A stretch of 64,000 nt of DNA from contig NC_060252.1 of the NCBI RefSeq assembly GCF_921293095.1, forward strand, positions 46,438,881-46,502,880, written 5' to 3'. Below are positions 26,501 to 38,500 of the stretch, piece by piece (positions within the stretch are counted from its first letter, which is position 1; each line of letters opens with the position of its first letter). The stretch is from Ischnura elegans. Its lineage: Eukaryota; Arthropoda; Insecta; Odonata; Coenagrionidae. The notes below the pieces were generated by a model that was not told the origin of the DNA, did no database searches, and was given only the letters and a program-made list of their open reading frames with translations. The translations under genes and the position numbers were made by a program.

Positions 26501-29500
26501 AACAGCTCCCTTGGATTCCTAGGGTCCGAAACTTTCACAACACATCCGCTCAGTTATTTGGGAGACAGCTGCGTCTGGCACATTGAATATTCGTTTTTTC
26601 ATTCTAGGGGAAAAGGGTTGGATAGACTTCCTCCTCTTTCGGAGCAGAAGAAGGCAAAGGTTTCGAAATATCCTTGAGCGCTTAAACGTGGCGCAGCTGA
26701 CTACAAAGTGGACAATAGGGAACCCCTCCCAAAAAAATCTCAAGGGTATCCCTATTTACCTCTATGCTCTTGTGAAACACCTTAAAACCGCAGATGTGCA
26801 CCTCATAGATTATCATCGGCCCTTGCTAGTATAGTTTTTACTGCTTTTCGTTGAAGGATTAGGTATCTTTCCACGTTGTAATCTTTGTGATTATCCAAAA
26901 ATGTATTCATTCTTGCCAAATTAGTCTTTCAACTTCGGCCTTCGTTAAAAATAGGCCTTAGGGTGTCTAAGTTGTGAAACCTTTTTCATTATATCTGTTT
27001 TCTACTGTGTAAATATATCTATGTCTAGGCTTTACGAGCCATCGCAGTGGAGGTGGGCTGTGCTATAATAAGGTTCTTGTCTGAGTGGTGAAAGAGACGA
27101 ATTATTACAACTTTTCACTCTCCGCTGACGAGGAACGGTTATCACTTCGGCTTTTTCAGCTGATAACTGCACTTCCTTCTCTTTCCTTTTCGCCTCAACC
27201 TTTGTTATGATAACCCTTCAAGGAAACCATGCCGATAGCACGTTTTAAACCTTCAAAAGACTTCCTATTCTCTCCTCCTACCCCTCCTTTCCACTCCTGC
27301 AATCTGCCAATCAGAGGTTATCCTCCCGATACTCTGTTGCATTTGACGACGGGCACGTGCAATTCCTTCCGTGCCTTGTACTATCCAAAGAAACGCGCGT
27401 CGAAGTCTCCGTAATTGCGTTGATGTCGCGATGATTTTATATTGGTATTGGCTTTGAATACCGTCATGGTCAAGGTTGTGGGTATGTTCTGAGAATTTCT
27501 ACGAGAGTTTCCGACATTTTCTCTCTCTCCCCTAGCAGGCACATAGCAGTTTCAGTCTTTTTCTCCATAATTAATAGATACGCGCCTTTAAGTCTCCGTA
27601 ACATGCCCTATTGCGCTGGTGTCGTAATTGTCTCATTGTGGTCACGGCTTTGAATAACGTAATGGTCAAGGCTATTGATATTTTCTCAGCATTTCTACTA
27701 TAGTCTTCCATAGTTTCTTTGTCTCTTTCCGTATCAGGCAACCTCATGTTCTCATAATAATATCCTCGTCCTGTGATTCTTGGGTCTAATATTCGCCACC
27801 ATCAAGTTCCGCCATACACGCATCGCCCCTCTTCAACATTTTTAACGTACTCTTCGTAGAAGTTTTGGCAAAAACAGTCAGCAGCAAAAACAGCAGCAGG
27901 ACCACGCGTTAAAGTCTCCGTAACACGCCCAGTTGCGTCAGTGTGGCTATGAAAGACACGGCTTGAAATACCATCATGCTCAAAACTGATTATATATACT
28001 CAGTACTCTGTGAAAATGTTCCGCAGTTTCTCTTCCTCTCTCCATATCAAACAACCTTATACCCTCGCTCTGTTTTCCTCATCCTTTACTAATTAACTTT
28101 AACCATTAAGTTCCAAGTTCCATACAACCTCTTCTTTATTATTTTAACGTTGTCATCATAGCCGTATCATTTTAATGGACCTTTGAGCGTTAGTAGTAGC
28201 GTGCGTTCAAGTCCCCATACTCGCTCGCGTCGAGCTGTAGCAATGACAAACAACTTGTAGGTCACGGTTTCGATTTCGTCATGGTCAAGGCCGTTCACAT
28301 GTTTTCAGAATTGTTACTGGTATGTTCCCACATTCTCACTATCTCTCCTCAGTTCAGATCATTCCATGATCACATCACATTAAATTATCACCTTTTTCTG
28401 CTTTTTGAATGTAATATTCGTTACAATTAAGTTCCACGTATCATATGTTGCTCATCTTCTATACTTTTTTGAGTTTCATCTTTAGCCGTCTTATTTTTGC
28501 TCGAATTCTGGAATATTACCATTAGATTATGTGAGGACGTGAACAGATTCGAAGCTTCGATTACTTCACCATGGTGGGATTTGGTCCCAACATCAACTCG
28601 AACTATAAATATCTACTCACGGTTGCTGATTATGAATAATAACCGCGATCCTGTTGAATTCTTGTTTTAATAGGGAAAATCTTTTGTAACTTGAATTTAT
28701 CTAGCCTCATCTTCATCCTAAAATTTTCATTTATTAGACTTTAAATGTCCTAATTACATGTCTTCAAATGCTTAAAAAATGCAGATCCTTGAAGACTAAG
28801 CCAGCGGGGTCCAGTACAAACTCGTAAATATTAGAAGATCCTCAAGCTGTGATGTTGGGATTACACCTCTTAAGCTGGGACGAATATTTTCCTATAGCAA
28901 CGCATCTCTGTATGTATGATCGACGGCTGGACTCAACTTCGAGTGCAGGTGGACGCTGGTTGAATACCCTCGCCGCTTTGCACGCGTCGCCCATGGAGGA
29001 ATTTTCGCCGCCCTCGGCCATCGGCTCCCCTCCCACATGCCAGTCGAACACCTTATCCATCGGGCGATACCCTTATCCCGACTCGAAGTCTGCCCTCCCT
29101 ATCCTCATCATCCTTCACACCCGAGGTGATTTAGTTTCTCATTAAAGCGTCTCCCTTTGTGTGGTGCTCTAGTCTACGCGGGATGCCGTCAGTGTTGACT
29201 TCGCTCCCGTCACTCTCCGCCGTGGAACGTTCCTCGTCATCGCCCGTTCATCCTCGCCTCCTTCCATGCATTACATTTCCTCAATGCAGCATCATTTCTC
29301 CTCTCTATCGCCCTCTTTCAGTTCATCCTTTTACCGTTCATATTTGCTTTCGAAGATATGGATGGAGCGAGTACTTAGCGGGAAGGGGATGTTGAAAACA
29401 GTGTTAGAGGGTAGAATGCTAGGTAAACGAGGGAGAGGAGGGAAAGGAATAGGATTTTTAGATAGAATGAAAGGGAGTAGGCCTTATTGGTGGATTGAAG

Positions 29501-32500
29501 AGGGAAGTGCTTAATGGAAAGTGGGGCTCCCAGAATTCTTTATAAATACTCCATGGAAACCTACCTTAATCTGTAGAATACTTTAATAATAATTTGCTAT
29601 CGGCTTTGCCTACCTCTTCTGACAATGATTGTCGCAAGGTTTGATACATCACTACTCTGATTTAAGTGAAAAAGAATAGTAAATTGGCTGATCCGCCAAT
29701 GCGTTTTCATTTCCCAATGAAATTCTTTTCCTCTATTTCTACACCTCCTGCCACTCCGCCTTCACCTATCTCTTCTCCGCCTGCTATGATTTTTTCTGGT
29801 TTTCACCCATTTTTTTCGAAATTGTATGAAGTTATCAGTTAATTGGTAAAACATCTTGTGCCTACCGTGGGCCCATAATGTGTGTATTTCAATTTTGTGT
29901 TCCGTGGGTGATGTATAGCTTCAGGAATTTGAACGCCATTCAGACTGAAGTTCGGATTTTCCTTCTATTATGTTTATGGAGCACTTATCATCTCTCAATA
30001 GCACGCCGTAACCCGAAGAGATCTGGGTTAATTTGCGGTGTTCATTAATTATTACTCGAGGTAATCCAGGTGAATTTCATCCATATTTTCATTTACTCGT
30101 ATGCTGAGATTTACATTAATTACGATCGAATACAATGGGTGCTCAAATCCCTCGTGGTAGGTTGATTATTTTATCGGTCTTAATTGTCTGATCCCAGTCT
30201 GTACATCATTAAAGCTTGCTTCTCTTCATATTTTCTCCAATCACCTTCTCTCTACTGTTACCTTCCTCTTTCCTTTCGCTTTTTGCTTCTATTTCAGCTC
30301 GCTCAGAATTTTTTCTTTTACTCCTACTCTCCCACTGGTCAACGAAAATGAGATTTTTTCAGGGTCTATCCTGATTTCTCATAGCGCGGGTGGCTTTGCC
30401 GAAAGTTTTTTTTGTTTTAATCTAACCCCGTCTGTTTGTTTTACTTATTTCTAAAACGTTTACTGGGTGATTTTCCACCCTTCTGTGCGATTGTGTTTAT
30501 TTTGGGCCCCCAAAGTTTGTCTTTTCAGCCTATAACCATTCGTTATTTCGGTATAAAACGTTTTGATCATCATCGGGGAGTATTATTTTTAACTGGCGCA
30601 GTGGTGCGCATCAAAAGAGGCCTAAACGCTTACTAATTTTCTAGCGGTTTTTGAGTGTTCCGCGATTCGCAAAAACTGTGAGTTGATTTTGAGAGCGTTG
30701 ATGCTTTGGAGAGATGAAGCGTGCGTAGCCGAAGATTAATGGTAACTGAATGCTTTGGACTATGTTCCCAAATTACTGAGCGGAAAAATTCGCAAATATT
30801 TCGCGTCTCATAATAATGCAACATTTGATCGGTCAGTGCTCTTTTTAATGAGTACTTCGTAATCTATTGTTATCTTTTGTAAACGTATTAAGCCAAGTTG
30901 AGCCAAGATTTTCGTTTTAGTATTTAATGTTACCTGTGTTCCAGCATTTACTTATATAATTGATTCTATGTTTATGTGTTTCTATAACCATGAATAAAAG
31001 TTTTCTGCAGTATTTTTACAATGTTGAGATCGAAGTAAAGGATAACGGAACGGCTCTGCCTTTTTAATCAATACATTTTTATTTTTGTATGAAGATTTTC
31101 ACAGCTTCTTTTATCAATGTTGGTGGTTGCTTTCGGGAAATGCTGCGAAGTAATGTAATGTTAATGTTACCTACGCAGCATTTCCCGAAAGCAACCACCA
31201 ACATTAATACATTTTTATGTCGCGTTATACATTATTCGCCGGATAATATGTACTCTGTGCATAATGGTGTTATGAGGAAAAAAACATCTCCATCACAAAC
31301 TTCTCTGAATAGAAGATTAAGAGAGGCGTTTATGTATTGTGCGCATCGTCGACTGTGGTTACTCAGCGTCAGACATTAGTGTCATCTTGGTCGAGGTGCT
31401 CTGGAGCCGAAAGTATGGGCCACCGTCCGTTCGTTAGGAGGCATCGCACCCGTTTGACTGTCGCAAACGACATCGTTCGTCATCATGTCGATAAATTGAT
31501 GTTATTTTTTGAGTAATGTATCAGTCGGATGGCACAGAATTCTTTCTGGTGGGTCGTTAACTTCCGTGTCTCACAGTATACATAGTTGGTGATGGACGCC
31601 CAGCTTAACACTTTGGCTTGAGTTGCTTAGTTTTTCCCCGCTCAGAATGAAGGCTGCGTTAAAATTTTTCAACATCGGGCAGCCGTGGTGAGTAGCAGCC
31701 TAGTTTAGTTATATAATTATATTTTTCGGATATTCATTCTATCTTTTTCCAGCCAATATTTGTGCTTGGCTTTGGTTTAATTTTGTGAACCTAGTAAATT
31801 TAAAAATTTTACCGAAATACAACTCGCTCGCAAATGATTAACATGTGTACTTGGACAAATTTTCAAAGTATGAAAAGAAGGAAAATAATTTTTGCGATAG
31901 CTGGAGCAGTAACAATTCTGAGGACTTTGAGGTTAGAATGGATACAGCGGGAAAGTTATTTTTCGAAAGATTTGTTATTGGGTTGATTCATGGTAATTGG
32001 AGAGAACTGAGGTAATTCGTGAGCTCTAATCCCTAGAATAGGACGTAGAACAGTGATATCCTTGGCATACTTCGTTTTGATTTAGCTGCACCCGTTACGA
32101 GCCTAGTTCTTCTACCCTCTCTAACCTTACCAGCCGGGCCTAAAGGGGCTAGGAAGCTTGGCTATCAGTAGCCCTCAAACATAACTTAACGAACTATGTA
32201 GAATAAATCTCTAAACCCTCAAACGATTTTGTTGTTTCAAAATTACGAAATAAAAATTGATATCACTCCCTATTTGTCTACGCCGAGTTAGATATATGTA
32301 CCTACCGCCGATATACTGTTTATGAGGTTTTATTAATTGATGAACGAAAGGCAAGAAAGAAATCATGTTGTTCCGCCATTGTAGACTGATAGATAGAGTG
32401 ACAGGTGTTTAATAGGAATATTTACACATTATTTCCCGGTTTTGATGAATTGCAAATGATGATAGCCATTTAAAACTTACAGCGGAGGTGGCGTACTATT

Positions 32501-35500
32501 AAAGTAATATTTGAAAAATGTAGTATTAGAGCGTCTAGGAATTGAAATCGGTCAGGATAATTGTCTTAGTTATTTGTACGCCATGTCGGAAACCACTAAT
32601 TTGAATGGTGTTGCATCATATTTGCACGTCTGAACCTATTGGAATGGTATCGTGCCATTCCGTCTTCAGTTGGCTTTCATACAAAATGTTTTTCCCGGAA
32701 AATTCTCTCTATCAGTCGTAGATATTCCCCCCAGTGGCGTGTCTCGGAACAAAAGGGAAACTGAATGAAAGGGAAGGTGGCCGAACGTTTCTGGGAAACC
32801 CACATTTCGTGCCGTCTCATTATATAATTGTGGTGCCCGGTTTTTCACCCGGGGTTACCTTCCTTTCCAGAGACGCCCGAAAGGTCTTGATTACAGAGAC
32901 CCAGGCGTTCCCTCGGGCTATACCCGATAGAGACGCACCCTGCCCCGCGGAGATTATTCAAGAAAATTTCAGCTCTTGGTTTAATCGCGATCATTGCTAA
33001 ATTTAGCTCTTGGCATAAAATATAAGTAGTATGAGAAAACAAATACAGTGACGATTGTCCCATCCTTTGTTTCAGCACAACACCGACCGATATCCACATT
33101 AAAAATGAGATTTTTCAACTTTTCTTCTTTCATGAGTTCGAATAGCATCAGTTATTGAGAGACATATGGTCACTTAAGTTTTTTCTTTGCGAGAAGAATC
33201 TGATCCCAAAAATTCTGTATCTAGTCAAGTGTGCTATAAGGCCAATGTCGAATAAGGTATCCTCGCGATAGCTCACGTCCTATAGATGCCCATAATACGA
33301 GAGGCTAAAGCTGTGAGAGGGGTTATGAAAAGAAACGGAGATGGTGAGTGTATGGTAGACAGAATGAACAATATAGCGTCTCAGCATTAAAGTGCGATTC
33401 TGAGCCATCCGAAATCAAGGTAGATCTCAAAGAGTATTTCAACGGTGCATGCTACATTTAAATTGTGTCCTGGAAAATTACACCATGTAAGTTAGAACAT
33501 TCTCGCCATGTGTTTCGGCTCCTTCAGCCTTCCATGTTGGTAATAATTGGGCATTATGTCATTTCATTGACGATTGTCTAAAAGGGATATCCTTCGGTAA
33601 AACACTAATTTAGCAAGAGAGTATTTGTATGTCCAATTCAGAACGTCGAACTAAATCGTCCAAATCGTTGTGCTGTCTTTTGTTAATAAAATGCGTGGAT
33701 AAATTACAAATTTTAGTGATTTGAATACGTCCTACAACTTTGCCAGAGTAAATTCATCGTCGCACGAATTATCACCAGGGTGTCTTGCCCCTCTCCTCGA
33801 GTGCCTCACCGAAGGAATTTGTGAAGTGGGGGGTGTTTCAGGTAGCTGCCCATCCTCTTCCATGACGCTCTTTCAGTATGAAGGAGCCGATTATGCTTGG
33901 TCCTCTTTGGAATGCAATTTCGCTCGAGTACTCTCATGGCGAGAGGGGGTAAAGCTTTCGGCCTTTCCGGCCATTATTTTTTCTTTCGTCTCTTTTCAAA
34001 TTGCAGCCCACGTCGTTCCGCCCAAACGGAAGCCAAGGTCGACGCTGAGTCCATCTCCGTGCCTTCTACGCTAAAGCCTGAATCACATCATGGGCGTACC
34101 CATGGGGGGGGGGGAGGGGGAAAGAGGGGCATGCAGCTCCCTCCTAGCAGCGAAAATAAATTTTGTTCAAAACAAAAGCCATGAATAACTTTTCCTTGCG
34201 AAGAAAAATGATATTAGTATAAGACATGGGACTAAAATAAAAATCATTATTTTTTCAAGCAAATAATTATAAAAACTAATAAATTGCTGTCATAGTTTCC
34301 TTAAAATTTTGGTTTCATTAACCTTTTCTGCGCAAAAAAGTTACAACTTGAACGACTACAGCTAATTTTGCCCCCCCCCACCCCCTAGTTTTGAATCTGG
34401 GTACGCCCATGAATCACACAATTATATTTTACGTCCCTCAGAATGATAGCTCCAGCTATAGGTTTTTGGGGACCTAAAAAGTGATCGCTCGACCTATCAT
34501 TTTCTGATCATCAAACGGTCATTCCCACCGCCCGTTTTTCCATCGTTTTTATCCGTCACTTTCCGTATTTACAACTGTCATTCTATTAAATGCGAATCGT
34601 AGAGACACTGTCGCTGTTGGAGGCCTTGAGTTCTGTTTGGCTGAAGGACGGTGCCAGATATGGTTTCAACTACGGAAAAAAATACCTGCCGCGTGATGGA
34701 AAAAGGGATGGAAATCCCATCCCTCGATCCAGAGACGGTCATTTTTTCCGGCATCGCTGAAGCGGTCGCTGTAGCTGTCCCTCCAAAAGGATGGAAAAAA
34801 TGATCGTGTGATTGAGGATTAAGATATCTTAAAAGGTGCCGCTTTTATTGTTCAATCATGCTTGCCTCTCCGAATAAATGCGAGTTGCAAACGCTTTGTT
34901 CGTGTTTTAATTGGATAAATTGGCTGAACACTTTCTTCGCTTTGAGCTAGCTTGCGTGCGCTTTTGAATATGAAAACTTTTTTGCGGGTATCGTTTACTC
35001 CATCATCACTGAAAAGCAGCTCAACTTCTTTGGAAGCGTGCTGGCTTCACCCGATATTTTACTCAGCAAACCTATTTTTTCGTTGTGCTTGACACCGCAA
35101 CACGATCATGTGTATTAACTTGCGATATGGGATCTCACCTGGGGTGAGATACAGATTCACTGCTCTTAGAGGGTAAGCTTGCGTTTGGTGGGTGGTTTTC
35201 ATAAAAATGAGATAGAATTCAATGGCTATCGGAGTACCATTTGAGCACGAAATAATCAATGTATCGTTTAATAGCTTCTATCACATTAATCTCTTATTTT
35301 TTTATGAAATCTTTTAACGAAAGGCATTGAAATTCTTTTTTCATCAAGTGCCATCAGTAAATTAATAATAGCTATAAGTTTAATCTATCGTTTTGTCATA
35401 AATGTTCTGAATTTTGATCTTATAACGGGAAGACCTCAGAAGGTGGCCTTCAATGTTTCGGAATGTTGCGCACGAAACCGAAATAAAATTTGTGACATGT

Positions 35501-38500
35501 TCAGTCATTATTCAAGTCAATTGATGCGTCTAAAGGAAAGCGAGTGGAAAGGCGTAGTTACCCCTTTCGCATTCGGGCTGCGCGTAGGTGGGGCTCCGTT
35601 CCCAAGTACGGTGGTATGTGAAGCATCCGAGATAGCAAAAGAGTAAGTGCACCGGACTGAAATCGGAGAAAACTAATCCAATACGCTGAATAGTTACGCA
35701 TTAAAAGCGCTCAAGCCGGTTCTCGGAAAAAGTAATTACTGTAGTTAAATTCAAAGGCAGTTGCGGCGACGCCAAATCACGTCTCGTAAATTTTTGTTCA
35801 TGCACCTCGCCTCTTTTTTTATGGTTCCTCCCCATTTTTTTGTCATTAACATCACGGCCTTTTAAATCTCAGAGGCAGATGACGATTTGCTAAATGCGAT
35901 TCATGAAAGTTGGCATGCTATTGGGATCCCACCCTCTAGTAATTCAAAACCGCCTTATTTTATCGTCTTATCCTCTCATCTCAAGTGTTCCGCCAGCATC
36001 ACGGAACGTAGCAGCCCGTTAAGTCATAACTTACTTGATTTATGGCTAGATTCATGTCTTTAAAAAATCAGCAGGTCAGATACTAAGTAAGCTATTTAAT
36101 CTCGAAGTTTGAGCTAATTTTGTTAAGAGATCTGATTTGAGATCGTGAAATTGAGTTTAACTTTTGAAACCGATATTTCGATCCGCTGCAGGGATGCTAG
36201 GTGTTAGCCAGCGAGTTAGTGATCTGGCAGGGGAATTGATTTTGGATGGATTTACGTAATGCATTGGTTTGGATGGATTACACGTTAGAAACCTTTCAGA
36301 TCTCCCGATTCAAACATTTCAGAGGGGTATGAGGGTTTGAACCCCTTCCGCTCCCTGTGGCCTTGCCGAAAAGGGCCAAACGCACAAATCGTTAGCCTCA
36401 GTGGCCGCGGAGTCAAGTCCTCGCCTGCTAAAGCAGAGGTCGCGGTTTTGAGTTCCGCCTGGGTAGGTTTCCCATACCCAGGAAATGGTTGTTCGTGTAT
36501 TGATAATTTTTTGAAAAATAAACATGTAAAAGCCAATAGGAATTGTTTTCGGTGGTATGGAAATAAATTAAAAAATACATTTCTCAGATTCACTTTGGGA
36601 TGAATTGCCATAAATCTACTGCATTGGGTTCTTTGAGTTATCTTTGTTTTCGATTGAATGTTTTCAAGCATCATTTTTTTCGACCATGCGTGTTTTCCAT
36701 TATCCGTGGCTCGGATTCATTTGCCCGGAAAAGCGAGACTTGAATTAATTTTTGTGCATGTGATGAAATTCTGTTTTTTTTTCTCCGCAGCTGCCGGGTA
36801 TCCAGGCCGTCGCCACGCCAGGACCCCGTGGCCGTGTGGCTGTCGGAAGTGGCGGCCCTCTGCGAGCCCGAATGCATGGCGACGTTGCAGAGCAAGTCGC
36901 TGCTGCCGCCGGGAGCCGCGGCCTTACCGGGTGGGGCCGCAGCCATGGCCTCCGACCTGCCGGCCCTCACGCTCGTCGCCGACGCCAGGGACGCCGTCCG
37001 GTCCCTGCAGTTGAGGGCGCACGTCATCTCCGCCGAATTCGTCAAGCTGTGCCAGTGAGTTTCCGTCGCGACGGCGCTCTTACTTTTAACGTAAACGAAG
37101 AAGGATCCGCATTCCTTGTCGGAGAATCTTCACGGTGAACGTCGCCTGGACTTTCCGCCGATTAACGATCTCCGATTCTCCTGAAGCTTCCATGGTGAAA
37201 TATCCTTTGGCTGCTGATGCGTGAGAAAAATATACTCACTCATCACGAGCCTTTAAAGTTCGGGAAAATTGAAGAGATCCGGAGGCAAGTCCGGCGTATT
37301 CCACGTATGGTACGAAAGATAGGATCTATTTGGTGTGATATATGGACTAAGGGATTCACATCCTGTGAGCCCGGGTTAAATTCCCGGCGGTGGCGATGAT
37401 TTATGGCTGGAATCGATCCCTACTTGGGGAGCTGTGGGATGAGTTGGTGCTTCAAGGCACAAATAGTCACAGAGAACCCTTTAGAACCCCTAGACTTCAT
37501 GAAGTTTGACTTGCAAGCTGTCGCTCATCATCCATTTGGGATGGAAGAGGAGTATTGGAAGAGCGGACGGTGAAGGATGACCAGCAAAATATGGTGAACT
37601 TTATCAATTACCCTGTTTCTTAGGAAAACTATGGAATCATGATGGAAGGATTAAAGACCATTTTTTCAATCATTTCTGTGTGGAGGGCGCTACAAGTCCA
37701 GTGCTCTCCAAGTTGAATGCTACTCTTGTTTTTGCCTTGAATGACTTCATTTAGAGCAGGCTAATGCTATCAACACCAGGTTTCCCTCCCGTCTTAGTCT
37801 ATTTTTATACCACCTAAACTAGGTGCACTAATTTTTAAAAGTTATCTGGCTTGTTGGTCATCTCCCCAAAATTACTTACTAACCTTGAGGCAGATTACCC
37901 AGCAGAAGACTTCTCTGAGCAGCTCACCATATGAGAAAAGAAACGAATGTAGATGGCCATCTAAGCAGCTGACTGAAATGGCTGAACTCTCCTAAAAAAT
38001 ATTTAATTCCCCCAGCTGCAATTATTGGAGCAAGTCAATAATACGTTTTTTTTTCATTTCCCAGGCAAATGGAAACTGGGTGCTTGGATCAAGCACCTCC
38101 ACTCATCCAGAGCTTAGTGGGGCATATGACAGAGTTTGTCCGAGATTGCCATGGTGGTGCCGATGTCCATCCCAAAGATTGTTGCAGTTCTGAGGAGTCA
38201 TCCCTTCTAGTTGCATGTGACAGGTTACGCCTTGCGTCGGCACCCTCTCTTGCACCCCTCGACCCTGAGGTGCTAGCGGGCCACATCGCCAAACTGGGCC
38301 ATGCATTCACGCACGTGGTGGATCTTGTTCTCAGCAGAGAAATTCAGGTTTGTACCTTGATGAACTTTTATACAGATAATCTTCAATGCATTTTATTTTA
38401 ATTTATCTTAAAGAAAATGGTACACATACAGCATGATTGTCAATTTAATGTGTACTTACAGCGATGAAAAATGAAACAAAGGAGCTAATAAAATTAAAAG

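Larger units (their letters stand above)
23544..36790 (+). other. insc: 13.2-kb insc intron
   Basis: The flanking exons join in phase with no extra sequence, so no coding exon is needed inside. It contains a C/T-rich block (24075-24480), a diverged tandem array (27403-28470), a LINE tail (29356-29595), a fold-back insertion (31070-31218), one copy of a dispersed repeat (32340-32496), a 323-bp MITE (34088-34410) and a tRNA-headed SINE (36391-36516). The remainder shows nothing I can name. First-intron length makes this a plausible home for neural enhancers, but none can be read directly. Confidence 0.75.

Noticed and set aside
29266-29514. 82-codon frame as a host gene
   Set aside because: Its second half is the C-terminal signature of a LINE present in two other copies in the window.
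31116-31205. MicroRNA precursor
   Set aside because: Arm complementarity is perfect over 32 bp, without the bulges typical of conserved microRNAs, and exact direct repeats flank the insertion. An insertion fold-back is the simpler reading.
36400-36470. Functional tRNA gene
   Set aside because: The B box is degenerate and no acceptor stem can be paired; SINE-like sequence follows.
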